In this document: piece after piece, positions 51,958 through 60,929 of the stretch
Numbering within the stretch: position 1 is the first letter of the stretch
How the letters are laid out: the number at the start of each line of letters is the position of its first letter
DNA from: Flavobacterium sp. 11
Lineage (GTDB): Bacteria > Bacteroidota > Bacteroidia > Flavobacteriales > Flavobacteriaceae
Assembly: GCF_002754315.1 (NCBI RefSeq)
Contig: NZ_PEFE01000001.1
Location: 620,001-684,000, forward strand
Length of the DNA stretch: 64,000 nucleotides
Direction of reading: 5' to 3'
The notes under the pieces: generated by a model
Told to the model about the DNA's origin: nothing
The model's database searches: none
What the model saw: only the letters and a program-made list of their open reading frames with translations
Made by a program: the position numbers and the translations under genes

Positions 51958-54177
51958 TTACAAATTAAAATTCACACCCAAAACGATGTTTCTTCCAATG
52001 TTTGGAATACCATCCGTTTTTAGACGGGAAAGATGCGCAATGTATCTTTTATCAAATAAATTATTCCCGTTGATATTGACGTCAAAAGCAGTTTTACCCA
52101 GTTTTACAGTTCCGCCAAAACCTAAATTCACTAAGTTATACCCATTCGATTCTGTTTCAAATCCGCTTACATTTTTTTGATTGAAGGTACTGGAAACATT
52201 CAAAGTTGCAAAACCATCTTCCAACCAGTTTTTGATTTTGAATTCGGTTCTAATGGTATTGTTCCAATTGTTAGCAGGGATTAACGGCAAGTAATCTCTC
52301 CCGACGCTTCGGGATTGTTTCTCGCCAGTTACGGTTTCAAAACTCGTTTCAAAATGCAACCAATCCAATGGATGTGGGTGAAAATGCAGTCCGACTTCGC
52401 CTCCATATAATTTGGCGTTATTCTGAATATAATCGAAAACAGCATTCTCATCAATCACTTCTCCTGTTGGCGAAGTGTAGATATAATTGTTGATGTGATT
52501 GTAAAATCCGTTCACAAAAAACTCAAAATGATCTGTTTTGTATTCTAAATTTAAATCTGTCTGTACGTTTTGCTCGGTTTCTAAATCGCTGTTTCCTACT
52601 TCATAGCGATTTGTTCCTTCATGCACTCCATTAGAGGTTAATTCCGCAAGATTTGGCGCTCTAAATCCAGAAGCTACGTTCAAACGCAACGTTACATCAT
52701 CGGCAAGATTGGTTTTGTAACCCAACGATGCATTAAAACTGTCGTATGATTTATCGATTGCTTCAAAAGAACCTTCCTCACCTGCAATTCCTTGCGCTTC
52801 TGTAGTGATATTTCTATTATCGAAACGCAATCCGGCTTGCAACACATTAGAATTCCACTCATAATTTGCCGTTCCAAAAACACCAAAATCATTCGTAACA
52901 GCATCCGGAATTAGATATTCTTCTCCTGAATTTGTATTGGTTTGATACATTCCCTGAACGCCCACAATGGTTTCTATTTTTCCCATTTTTGGTAAATGGT
53001 ATTTTGCATTGTAATTGAAAGTCTTCAATTTCATGTGTAAAACCGCCACATTACTATCTTCAAACTCACTTCGATCATTGGCAACATAACCCAAATCAAC
53101 ATCTAGTTTTGATTTTTCGAAAAAGAAAACATTGTTTAAACTCAATAAATGATTGAAAACGCCTTGTTTTGGAAATCCAGTTTTCTTGCTCGTCGATTGG
53201 TCTGCTATGCCATCTTCCGGAATTCCTAAATCCAATTCATTGTAATTGTAACGCAATACACTTGAAAATTTAGCATTGCTGTAGCCAATTCCTGTTTTGA
53301 AATCGGTTTCATTGTAACGGGTATTTGTCACTCGGTCACCATCGGCAATTTTATAATCAGAATGTGTGTTGTAACTTCCACGAGCCATGAATTTCCAATT
53401 ATCTGTAGATGTTTTCAAACCCAAAGAAGAACTGCTTCCGGCGGTATTCGAGAAATATTTTTGACTGAAGTTCGCTTTAAATGTATTCGCATCAGCAAAT
53501 TTTTCGGGGTTAAAATACAAAACACCACCCAAAGCATCGGAGCCGTACAACAACGAAGCCGGTCCTTTGATAACCTCAACGCTTTCTATTCCTGAGTCGT
53601 TCAATCCCAAACCGTGTTCGTCACCAAACTGTTGATTTTCTATTCGAACACCTTGAGAATACACCAAAACACGATTGCCGCTCAAACCACGAATCACCGG
53701 TTTCCCGATAGATGTTCCGGTAGAAACCTGAGAAACTCCGGGAATAGTCGCCAATCCTTCAATCAAAGTGGCGGTTCCTTTTCGTTGCAAATTTTTGATG
53801 CTTTCGTGCTCCACTTTCATCACGTTTTGTGATTGTATTTTATTGAAAGCGGTAGAAACGATTACTTCATCCATTTCGAAAATTGCTTCTTCAAGAATAA
53901 CATCAAGTGAGTTTTCTTTTTGAAGACTGTTTATGGTTTTATTTTGGGTTGCAAATCCTACGAACGTAAAGCTGATTTTTAAGTTTCTATTTGGAAGATT
54001 GGAAAGTGTGTATTTTCCGTTTTCATCTGTAGTGGTTCCTTTATGCAATTCTGATGCATAGACTGAAACGCCTTTTAGGGGTTGGTTTTTTAAATCAGTT
54101 ACGGTTCCCGAAAGGGTATTTTGTGCTTGAAGCATCGCCGAAAACCCCAAAATTAGGGCTATGATAAATTTTTTCAT
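51958..54177 (-). CDS. TonB-dependent outer-membrane receptor
   Basis: 739-residue receptor. A signal peptide (about 1-18) is followed by a CarboxypepD_reg-like domain (about 20-105, GTVTDLKNQPLKGVSVYA), a plug domain (about 115-225, with GLSGNRVLVYSQGVRIENQQ and ASLLYGSDALGGV) and a 22-strand barrel ending GRNIVLGVNFNL. The form resembles receptors for metals or small siderophores; the substrate is not known. It lies downstream of a His/Cys-rich small exported protein on the same strand, which points to metal acquisition or handling; this is inference. Confidence 0.93.
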   Translation of the reverse strand: MKKFIIALILGFSAMLQAQNTLSGTVTDLKNQPLKGVSVYASELHKGTTTDENGKYTLSNLPNRNLKISFTFVGFATQNKTINSLQKENSLDVILEEAIFEMDEVIVSTAFNKIQSQNVMKVEHESIKNLQRKGTATLIEGLATIPGVSQVSTGTSIGKPVIRGLSGNRVLVYSQGVRIENQQFGDEHGLGLNDSGIESVEVIKGPASLLYGSDALGGVLYFNPEKFADANTFKANFSQKYFSNTAGSSSSLGLKTSTDNWKFMARGSYNTHSDYKIADGDRVTNTRYNETDFKTGIGYSNAKFSSVLRYNYNELDLGIPEDGIADQSTSKKTGFPKQGVFNHLLSLNNVFFFEKSKLDVDLGYVANDRSEFEDSNVAVLHMKLKTFNYNAKYHLPKMGKIETIVGVQGMYQTNTNSGEEYLIPDAVTNDFGVFGTANYEWNSNVLQAGLRFDNRNITTEAQGIAGEEGSFEAIDKSYDSFNASLGYKTNLADDVTLRLNVASGFRAPNLAELTSNGVHEGTNRYEVGNSDLETEQNVQTDLNLEYKTDHFEFFVNGFYNHINNYIYTSPTGEVIDENAVFDYIQNNAKLYGGEVGLHFHPHPLDWLHFETSFETVTGEKQSRSVGRDYLPLIPANNWNNTIRTEFKIKNWLEDGFATLNVSSTFNQKNVSGFETESNGYNLVNLGFGGTVKLGKTAFDVNINGNNLFDKRYIAHLSRLKTDGIPNIGRNIVLGVNFNL

Positions 54178-54323
54178 TGAAAATGATTGTAGTATTCCTG
54201 CTGCCAGCTTTCTCCAAAGGAGAGGGAGCCGAGACTGGAATTATTTAGTAAATAAAAAATATCCAACAAAATCAAATGAATGACGTTGCATGGAAAATAA
54301 ATTCAACAGAAGCTGAAATAAAT

Positions 54324-54677
54324 TCAGCTTAAACTATTTACTGGTGGTCCGCGATGGGAATACAAACTGCCGGAAAACGAAATAATAGTTTCCGTTGCAG
54401 TAAAAAAATAAGGGATTTCTTCAATACTGGAATACAATTGATAGGAGAAATCTTTTGGAGTTATGTAACTGCCTAAAGCAAATTCACAAACAAAACAGTG
54501 CTCTAATTTGTGGTGTTGGTGCGTTATCTCCGTACCGGTAACATTGTATTTATGGTGGCATTGCTTTTGGGAAAGCTGTTTTGCCAAATGCTCATACGTA
54601 TGCAATGACTGGAACAGCATTGAAAACAATACTGTAATAACCAGAGAAAGACTTAGTATGAGTTTATTCTTTTTCAT
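54324..54677 (-). CDS. Small His/Cys-rich exported protein
   Basis: 117-residue protein starting at the ATG at 54677 (MKKNKLILSLSLVITVLFS), with a signal or N-terminal helix. It has a possible metal-binding centre: QCHHKY, ITHQHHKLEHC and CFVCEF, then a final SHRGPP block. This layout (His/Cys cluster, ending in RGPP) recurs in small proteins next to TonB receptors in Bacteroidota, as I recall. Function not known. Upstream of the TonB receptor by 146 bp, same strand. Confidence 0.7.
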   Translation of the reverse strand: MKKNKLILSLSLVITVLFSMLFQSLHTYEHLAKQLSQKQCHHKYNVTGTEITHQHHKLEHCFVCEFALGSYITPKDFSYQLYSSIEEIPYFFTATETIISFSGSLYSHRGPPVNSLS

Positions 54678-54776
54678 TCGAGCCAAAGGTAACAAAAACA
54701 GGAAAAAAGAAAACCATTTGTCTCACAAAATATATTTTTGCGAAACAAATGGTTTCATTTTAAAATAAAATTTGAT

Positions 54777-55766
54777 TTATACCAATTTGGCTGCAATCAA
54801 ATATTCTGCTATTTGTATAGTGTTTGTCGCTGCTCCTTTTCTCAAGTTGTCTGCAACAATCCACATATTCAATGTGTTTTCCTGGCTTTCGTCACGACGA
54901 ATTCTACCTACAAAAACCTCATCTTTTCCTTGTGCATACATTGGCATTGGGTACGTATAAGTATCATTATTATCCTGAACCACCACGCCATCGGTATGAT
55001 GCAAAATGTTTCTCACTTCATTTACATCAAAATCATTCGAGAATTCTACGTTTACCGCTTCACTGTGTCCGCCTACAATTGGCACACGAACTGCAGTAGC
55101 TGTAACAGCAATTGTATTGTCACTTAAGATTTTTTTGGTTTCACGAACCAGTTTCATCTCTTCTTTAGTGTATCCATTCTCTTCGAAAGAATCACATTGT
55201 GGAATCGCATTTCTGTGAATTGGGTATTTGTACGCCATTTCACCTTGAACACCTGCGTATTCATTTTCCAATTGTTGTACTGCTTTTACACCTGTTCCAG
55301 TGATGGATTGGTAGGTAGAAACAATCACACGTTTGATGTTGTATTTTTTGTGCAAAGGAGCCAAAACCAATACCATTTGTATCGTAGAACAGTTAGGATT
55401 TGCAATGATTTTATCTGCTGCAGTCAATTCAGTTGCATTAATCTCCGGAACGATTAATTTTTTGGTTGGATCCATTCTCCAAGCCGATGAATTATCGATA
55501 ACAGTTGTTCCTGCTGCCGCAAATTTTGGAGCCCACTCCAATGATGTGTCGCCACCTGCAGAGAACAAAGCAATATCTGCTTTCATATCTACTGCCGTTT
55601 GCATCCCAACTACTTTATATTTTTTACCCTTGTATTCAATTTCTTTACCCACTGATCGCTCAGAAGCAACCGGAATTAATTCTGTTACAGGGAAATTTCT
55701 TTCTGCCAAAACTTTCAACATTACCTCGCCAACCATTCCGGTAGCGCCTACAACTGCTATTCTCAT
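54777..55766 (-). CDS. asd: Aspartate-semialdehyde dehydrogenase
   Basis: 329-residue NADP-dependent enzyme converting aspartyl phosphate to aspartate semialdehyde, the branch to lysine, diaminopimelate, threonine and methionine. The NADP loop is VVGATGMVGEVML, the catalytic Cys is in NPNCSTIQMV, and substrate Arg/His lie in the GGHSEAVNVEF region. Full length. It has a consensus promoter of its own (55803-55832). Confidence 0.97.
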   Translation of the reverse strand: MRIAVVGATGMVGEVMLKVLAERNFPVTELIPVASERSVGKEIEYKGKKYKVVGMQTAVDMKADIALFSAGGDTSLEWAPKFAAAGTTVIDNSSAWRMDPTKKLIVPEINATELTAADKIIANPNCSTIQMVLVLAPLHKKYNIKRVIVSTYQSITGTGVKAVQQLENEYAGVQGEMAYKYPIHRNAIPQCDSFEENGYTKEEMKLVRETKKILSDNTIAVTATAVRVPIVGGHSEAVNVEFSNDFDVNEVRNILHHTDGVVVQDNNDTYTYPMPMYAQGKDEVFVGRIRRDESQENTLNMWIVADNLRKGAATNTIQIAEYLIAAKLV

Positions 55767-55802
55767 CTTATATTTTTATTATTGAATATTAAATTTGAAA
55801 TA

Positions 55803-55832
55803 CAAAAGTAAGTAATATTGAAATCAAAACAA
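55803..55832 (-). promoter_or_regulatory. Promoter of asd
   Basis: Minus strand TTG (55830-55832), 19 bases, TACTTTTG (55803-55810), an exact fit to the Bacteroidota consensus, 37 bp before the start codon. Confidence 0.75.
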
Positions 55833-55966
55833 GGGTGTTAACAAAAAATAACAAAATGTTAAATTTATAACATTTGATTAAAAAACATGAAAAAAGATAG
55901 TAAAATTGTTTCGATTACTAATTTTTTTTTTGAATGGTAAATCTTGTGAAATAACGTTCTATATAA

Positions 55967-56044
55967 TTTTTGACCATTAAGAAATTAAGAAGATTAAGTT
56001 TTAAAGTGCTTCTCAATGTATCTTAATTTCTTAATGGTCAAAAA
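55967..56044. repeat. Perfect 24-bp inverted repeat, 30-base loop
   Basis: Left arm 55967-55990 begins TTTTTGACCATTAAGAAATT; right arm 56021-56044 is its exact complement. The loop is AGATTAAG...CAATGTA. Confidence 0.9.
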
Positions 56045-56071
56045 GCAGCTACTGTTTTAGACAAACTTTTA

Positions 56072-56102
56072 AAGAAAAACCGCCTCAATTACGAAGCGGT
56101 TT
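56072..56102 (-). terminator. Terminator of mscL
   Basis: AACCGC/GCGGTT stem extended by TC/GA past one mismatch; T-run on the minus strand. Confidence 0.75.
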
Positions 56103-56151
56103 AATCCTGAAATTAATTCAGGATAAATTAGAATATATAATGTAGCGGAAA

Positions 56152-56568
56152 TTATTTTTTCAATAAATCTCTAATCTGAGTCAATAATTCTTCTTGAGTT
56201 GGACCGGCTGGAGCAGCAGGGGCAACTTCTTCTTTCTTTTTAGCTTTTTCAGCAGCTCTTAAAACAACGAAAATAAAGAAAGCAATAATGATGAAATTAA
56301 TAATTGCCTGTACCAAGTTTCCGTATGTAATTACAGCGGCACCGGCAGTTTTAGCAGCAGCTAAATCTGCATAACTGTTTCCGTCCAGGGTTACGAATTT
56401 CTGGGTAAAATCAATTCCACCAGTTAATAAACCTACAATTGGCATAATAACATCATCAACGGCAGACCCAACAATTTTACCAAATGCGCCACCAATAACA
56501 ACAGCAGTTGCCAAACTTAAAACGTCTCCCTTCATTAAAGAAGCCTTAAAATCACTAAAGAATCCCAT
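56152..56568 (-). CDS. mscL: Large-conductance mechanosensitive channel
   Basis: 138-residue pentameric membrane channel that opens under osmotic downshock. The N-terminal amphipathic helix [20 protein letters not shown] leads to TM1 with [20 protein letters not shown] (pore glycines), a periplasmic loop, TM2 ([15 protein letters not shown]) and a C-terminal bundle helix ending [11 protein letters not shown]. Single gene with promoter region of about 90 bp and a terminator. Confidence 0.96.
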   Translation of the reverse strand: MGFFSDFKASLMKGDVLSLATAVVIGGAFGKIVGSAVDDVIMPIVGLLTGGIDFTQKFVTLDGNSYADLAAAKTAGAAVITYGNLVQAIINFIIIAFFIFVVLRAAEKAKKKEEVAPAAPAGPTQEELLTQIRDLLKK

Positions 56569-56656
56569 AATTTATTTTTTTAGGTTAAAAATATACTTGA
56601 ATAACGAATGTAATAAAAAAATTAACATAATTAACAGTCTTTTACACAATATTTTA

Positions 56657-59104
56657 TTACTCTCTATAAAAAACTCGTTTTACTCGTTGGGAAATACTGG
56701 TAAGGATCTCATAGGGTATTGTGTTTAATTTTTGTGCCATATACGTTACCGTTGGGCTTTCGCCAAAAATAATTACTTGATCTCCTTCTGCGCATTCAAT
56801 TTCAGTAACGTCAACCATCAGCATATCCATACAGATACTGCCAACAATGGTTGCTTTTGATTTTTTAATCGTTACAAAACCTACACTATTTCCCCAACTT
56901 CTGGAAATACCATCGGCATACCCAATAGGAATTGTGGCAATTTTTGTAGGTTTCTCGGCAATGAATCTCCTGCCATAACCAACGCTTTCGCCGGCAGCAA
57001 TACTTCTGATTTGTGAAATCACCGATTTGAGTGTTCCCACATTTTCAAGCTGTTTTTGTTCTTCAGCATCATTCGAAACTCCATAAAGACCAATTCCCAA
57101 ACGCGCCATATCGTATTGTGAATCCGGATAATTACTGATTCCGGAAGTATTCAAAATATGTAGCAACGGTTTTATTTGTAATTCTGACATCAATTTAGAC
57201 GATAATTTTTCGAATAAATCTATTTGTGAATGTGCAAAATCCTTGAATTCCAAGTCATCACTTGTGGCCATGTGTGACAAAATACTTTTTACTTTAACGG
57301 TTTGATTTCCTTTTAAAGTCGCTATCAAATCATCAATCGTATTGTTCTCAAAACCCAAACGATGCATTCCCGTGTCGAGCTTAATGTGTATCGGAAAATG
57401 GTTTAAATTCTTTTGTTCGGCAATTTTAAGGAACGCATGAAGTCCTTTTAAACTATAAATTTCAGGTTCCAATTGGTGTTGAATAATCGCAGAAAAACTG
57501 GTTGTTTCGGGATTTAAAACCATAATAGGCAAATGAATCCCTGCGCTTTTCAGCGAAATTCCCTCATCGGCGAAAGCCACACCCAGATAATCCACTTTGT
57601 GATGTTCCAGTAATTTGGCAATTTCAAAACCGCCATTTCCATATCCGAAAGCCTTCACCATCACCATAATTTTGACATTCGGCTTCAATTTTGATTTAAA
57701 GAAATTCAGGTTATGACTAATCGCATTCAGGTTGATTTCCAGAACAGTTTCATGAGTTTTCTCTTCTAACAAAGAGACAATTTCCTCAAATTGAAACGTT
57801 CTCGCTCCTTTGATTAGAATGGTTTCATTGGCAAAATTCAAATCATCAAATTTTGATATAAACTCGGCTGTATTTTTATACGTTATGCAATTGGCAAACT
57901 TTTTTTCAAATGCTGAAATGGTTTCTCCAATCCCGATAACGCGGTCAATTTTATTAGAAACAATCAACTGGGAAACTTTAGCATACAATTCGTCATTAGA
58001 CAAACCGCTTTGAAAAATATCCGAAAGAATCACCGTTTTCTTCTTGTATTGCTTTTGACTTTCGAGAAAATCCAACGCTATTTTCAACGACTGAAAATCG
58101 GAACTGTAACTGTCATCAATAATACTGCAGTTGTTGATTCCGTTCTTGACTTTCAAACGCATTTCTACCGGGTACAACAATTCCATTCTATTTTGAATGG
58201 TTTTTTCATCGTATTTAAAATACAATAAAACCATCAAACAGGAAATCGCATTTTCAACAGATGCTTTATCCTGAAAAGGAATTATCAATTCGAATGAATC
58301 TACTTTATATCGGTATTGAATGGTGGTGCTGTCGTTTTTTATCGCTGCATTATAGACAAAAACATCCGCTTCTTGTGAGTCAAAACTCCAAGTAAACACA
58401 TTTGTTTTTGGAAAAATAATGGCATCAACCATTTCGTTTTTTTGGTAAATAACCACTTCTGAATCTTCAAAAAGGGTAATTTTCTCTCTTATTTTATTCT
58501 CTAAACTTATAAAACCTTCATCATGTGCTGAACCAATACTGGTAAGAATCCCAATCGTTGGCTTGATTATTTTTTCCAGTTTTTCCATTTCAGAATGGGT
58601 AGAAATTCCGGCTTCAAAAATCCCCAGATTGTGTTGCTCATTGATTGCAATTACTGACAATGGAACACCAATTTGTGAGTTGTAACTCTTTGGGCTTCGA
58701 ATGATATTATAATCAGGACTCAATAAAAAATTAAGCCATTCCTTAACTATCGTTTTGCCGTTACTCCCAGTCAATCCGATAATAGGAAAATCAAAAAGAC
58801 CGCGATAGTTTGCCGCAAATTGTTGTAAAGCAGCCAGTGTATTGTCAACAACAAAGAAATTAGCTTTACCCTCACATTCTTCCGGAATATGGGTAACTAC
58901 AAAATTTTGAACGCCAGTTGCAATTAAATCTTTGATGTATTGATGCGCGTCATTATTGGCTCCGACCAATGCAAAAAACAAAGTCTGTGATCCGTTTTGC
59001 AAAGAACGACTGTCTATAGAAATGGTTTCTATTGCCAAATTAGTACTGTCACCAATAAATTTAGCAGGGATATTTTGAATACTTTTTAGGATTTTTTGGC
59101 TCAT
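56657..59104 (-). CDS. murF-alr: Bifunctional MurF / alanine racemase
   Basis: 815-residue fusion. Residues 1 to about 450 are a Mur ligase (ATP motif IGLTGSNGKTIVKEW around 107-121) that adds D-Ala-D-Ala to the UDP-MurNAc tripeptide. Residues about 455-815 are a PLP-dependent alanine racemase (PLP lysine in MVMVKAFGYGNGG, then ARLGIGLYGV and PIGYADGISRSWG). The fusion puts D-Ala supply beside its use; this arrangement is known in Bacteroidota. It is an intact single frame. Confidence 0.95.
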   Translation of the reverse strand: MSQKILKSIQNIPAKFIGDSTNLAIETISIDSRSLQNGSQTLFFALVGANNDAHQYIKDLIATGVQNFVVTHIPEECEGKANFFVVDNTLAALQQFAANYRGLFDFPIIGLTGSNGKTIVKEWLNFLLSPDYNIIRSPKSYNSQIGVPLSVIAINEQHNLGIFEAGISTHSEMEKLEKIIKPTIGILTSIGSAHDEGFISLENKIREKITLFEDSEVVIYQKNEMVDAIIFPKTNVFTWSFDSQEADVFVYNAAIKNDSTTIQYRYKVDSFELIIPFQDKASVENAISCLMVLLYFKYDEKTIQNRMELLYPVEMRLKVKNGINNCSIIDDSYSSDFQSLKIALDFLESQKQYKKKTVILSDIFQSGLSNDELYAKVSQLIVSNKIDRVIGIGETISAFEKKFANCITYKNTAEFISKFDDLNFANETILIKGARTFQFEEIVSLLEEKTHETVLEINLNAISHNLNFFKSKLKPNVKIMVMVKAFGYGNGGFEIAKLLEHHKVDYLGVAFADEGISLKSAGIHLPIMVLNPETTSFSAIIQHQLEPEIYSLKGLHAFLKIAEQKNLNHFPIHIKLDTGMHRLGFENNTIDDLIATLKGNQTVKVKSILSHMATSDDLEFKDFAHSQIDLFEKLSSKLMSELQIKPLLHILNTSGISNYPDSQYDMARLGIGLYGVSNDAEEQKQLENVGTLKSVISQIRSIAAGESVGYGRRFIAEKPTKIATIPIGYADGISRSWGNSVGFVTIKKSKATIVGSICMDMLMVDVTEIECAEGDQVIIFGESPTVTYMAQKLNTIPYEILTSISQRVKRVFYRE

Positions 59105-59328
59105 GGAATTAGAAAGAGATTGAAGTAGATTTCTGGTATAGAAATTATTCTTTTAATAGTTCGCTATTTGTAAAACTTTCTCAAAAATAACACTTCTTTT
59201 CAAAAAGAAGACTTAGATATACTATTATTATAACCAATTTCGTTTATTTAAGAAAAAGAAACAATAGCATTAGCTTTACTAATTTTAGCAGATTACTTAT
59301 ATTTGTTTTTAGATAAAAATCAGAAGTT

Positions 59329-59934
59329 TTGAAAAAAATCCTCCCATTGTTTTCCTATGTTTTCCATCCGATATTCATACCGGCAATGGCTACGTTGTTT
59401 TACCTTTATTTTAGCGGTGCTGATTTTGTGAGTCAAGAAAAATTATTTATTTTTTTTCAAGTTCTGGTGGTAACGGTAATTCTGCCTTCATTGGTTTTTT
59501 TATTATTACGCACAGCAGGAAATATAGATTCCATAATGCTTGCCGAAGTATCTCAACGCAAAATTCCATTAATACTTCACTGTTTTTTGCTTATTTTATT
59601 AGTAAAAAAAAGCATTACAATAGACCGATATCCTGAGTTACATTTTTTTCTTTTGGGTGCACTTTTGAGCACTATATTGGCGCTTATTCTTTTATTTCTC
59701 AATATAAAAGCCAGCCTTCACATGATAGCTATCAGTTCCTTAACGGTATTTATAATTGGATTAAGCTTACACCTTCAAATCCAAAACACATTTATAATTG
59801 CTTTCCTGATTCTACTCAATGGTTTTGTAGCTTCTTCGCGATTAGAAATGAAAGCACACACAAATAAAGAATTGATAATAGGTTTTATGCTGGGAGCTAT
59901 ACCTCAGTTGCTATTATTAGTCCTGTGGTTATAA
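59329..59934 (+). CDS. Polytopic membrane protein, function unknown
   Basis: 201-residue protein with five or six hydrophobic helices and few polar motifs. It starts at a TTG (59329) giving MKKILPLFSYVFHPIFIPAM; no ATG gives a comparable N-terminus. Weakly reminiscent of PAP2-like membrane proteins, but the phosphatase motifs (KxxxxxxRP, PSGH) are not found, so I do not assign that. Its stop overlaps the convergent PorT-family gene by 6 bp. Confidence 0.7.
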   Translation: MKKILPLFSYVFHPIFIPAMATLFYLYFSGADFVSQEKLFIFFQVLVVTVILPSLVFLLLRTAGNIDSIMLAEVSQRKIPLILHCFLLILLVKKSITIDRYPELHFFLLGALLSTILALILLFLNIKASLHMIAISSLTVFIIGLSLHLQIQNTFIIAFLILLNGFVASSRLEMKAHTNKELIIGFMLGAIPQLLLLVLWL

Positions 59935-60630
59935 AATGTAGAATATAATTCCAATATTCAATGATTTCATAGCAATAGATTCGTCATTTACTTTTGCAGA
60001 TTTAAACAACGAATTCAAACCGTAATACGCATATAAATTAATCGTATTGTAGCCTGATGAAATGTAAGCACCATACTGAAATTTATTAAAATCTTGATTT
60101 CCTGTCACTATCACTTTCCCATCAGCACTATTGAAAATAGATCTATCATAGAGCAAATAACTCATTTTAAATCCCCCATAAATTCTCCAAAATTTATGAC
60201 TTTCATAAGTAGAAGTTCTCCATCTGAACTCAATGGGAACATCAACCGAAAGCAAAGAAAATTTGTTTTTATCGTATGTAATATCTGAATCGATAATAGT
60301 ATATACAGGCGTTCCTGCAGACGAAGAAATGGCTAGATTCTGATTGTAATTATTATATGAAAAACCAATACCAGATGCTATGGCTACTGTTCTTTTTTTA
60401 TTAATAGGCATATCTCTCAGAAAACCTGCCGAAAGACCCGAAGAAAATTTACTTTGCGACACTCCGGATGGTTTATTCATCAAGGTGTTATATGTTATTG
60501 CAAAATAAAACTGATCCTCTCTATACAAGGAATCAACCTTTATTTCCGGAGCATTTTCAGTTGCTGTATTTTCTTGGGAAAAAACATTCAAAACCGATAA
60601 AAGAAGAAAACAACTAAGAAAAATTCGCAT
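59929..60630 (-). CDS. PorT-family outer-membrane beta-barrel protein
   Basis: 233-residue exported protein (signal MRIFLSCFLLLSVLNVFSQ) whose mature part is an eight-stranded-barrel pattern of alternating residues, ending in SLNIGIIFYIL. The strands FAITYNTLM, VAIASGIGFSYNNY and FWRIYGGFKMSYLL fit the PorT/outer membrane protein beta-barrel family. PorT itself is a type IX secretion component; no other T9SS gene lies in the window, so this paralogue may serve another role. It overlaps the convergent membrane-protein gene by 6 bp. Confidence 0.75.
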   Translation of the reverse strand: MRIFLSCFLLLSVLNVFSQENTATENAPEIKVDSLYREDQFYFAITYNTLMNKPSGVSQSKFSSGLSAGFLRDMPINKKRTVAIASGIGFSYNNYNQNLAISSSAGTPVYTIIDSDITYDKNKFSLLSVDVPIEFRWRTSTYESHKFWRIYGGFKMSYLLYDRSIFNSADGKVIVTGNQDFNKFQYGAYISSGYNTINLYAYYGLNSLFKSAKVNDESIAMKSLNIGIIFYIL

Positions 60631-60929
60631 ATTGTTTTAGATTTAAATTGCTCAATGGTTGCTTAAAACACATTTCAGGCTTCAATTCTCATTATAACGT
60701 TACAAATATACCATTTTGATGGTTTTCTTATAGATTATGACAACAAATAAACTTTCATAAAAATGAGTCGATACAAAACCTCAAAAAAATAATTAACATA
60801 TTGACTCCAACAAGTTTAATATTTTTCGAATAAATTGCTTGTTAAAAAATTAAAACCAATATTTTTACTTTAAAATATTTTTACAATTACTCAAAAACGT
60901 CTTCAAATCAGACTTAAAACAATACAACC
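60631..60929. other. Non-coding region before the gluconate operon
   Basis: 299 bp between divergent genes, AT-rich. No consensus -7 box and no hairpin of note could be found; the promoter of the gluconate genes must lie here, but I cannot place it. Confidence 0.4.

Larger units (their letters stand above)
55767..56151. other. Intergenic region between asd and mscL
   Basis: 385 bp without a gene: the asd promoter, an AT-rich stretch, a perfect 24-bp inverted repeat and the mscL terminator. Confidence 0.7.

Noticed and set aside
54209-54226. Functional regulatory hairpin TCTCCAAAGGAGA before the TonB receptor
   Set aside because: It resembles a short palindrome common in Flavobacterium intergenic DNA and is too small to assign a function here.
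54684-54691. Promoter (rc TACCTTTG) for the His/Cys-rich gene
   Set aside because: It lies only 7 bp before the chosen ATG and has no -33 partner, so a leaderless start would have to be assumed.
59329-59934. PAP2 phosphatase
   Set aside because: Hydrophobic profile is compatible, but none of the three phosphatase motifs is present.
59929-60630. Type IX secretion protein PorT/SprT
   Set aside because: The barrel family fits, but no other T9SS gene is near and the family has many paralogues; only the family name is kept.
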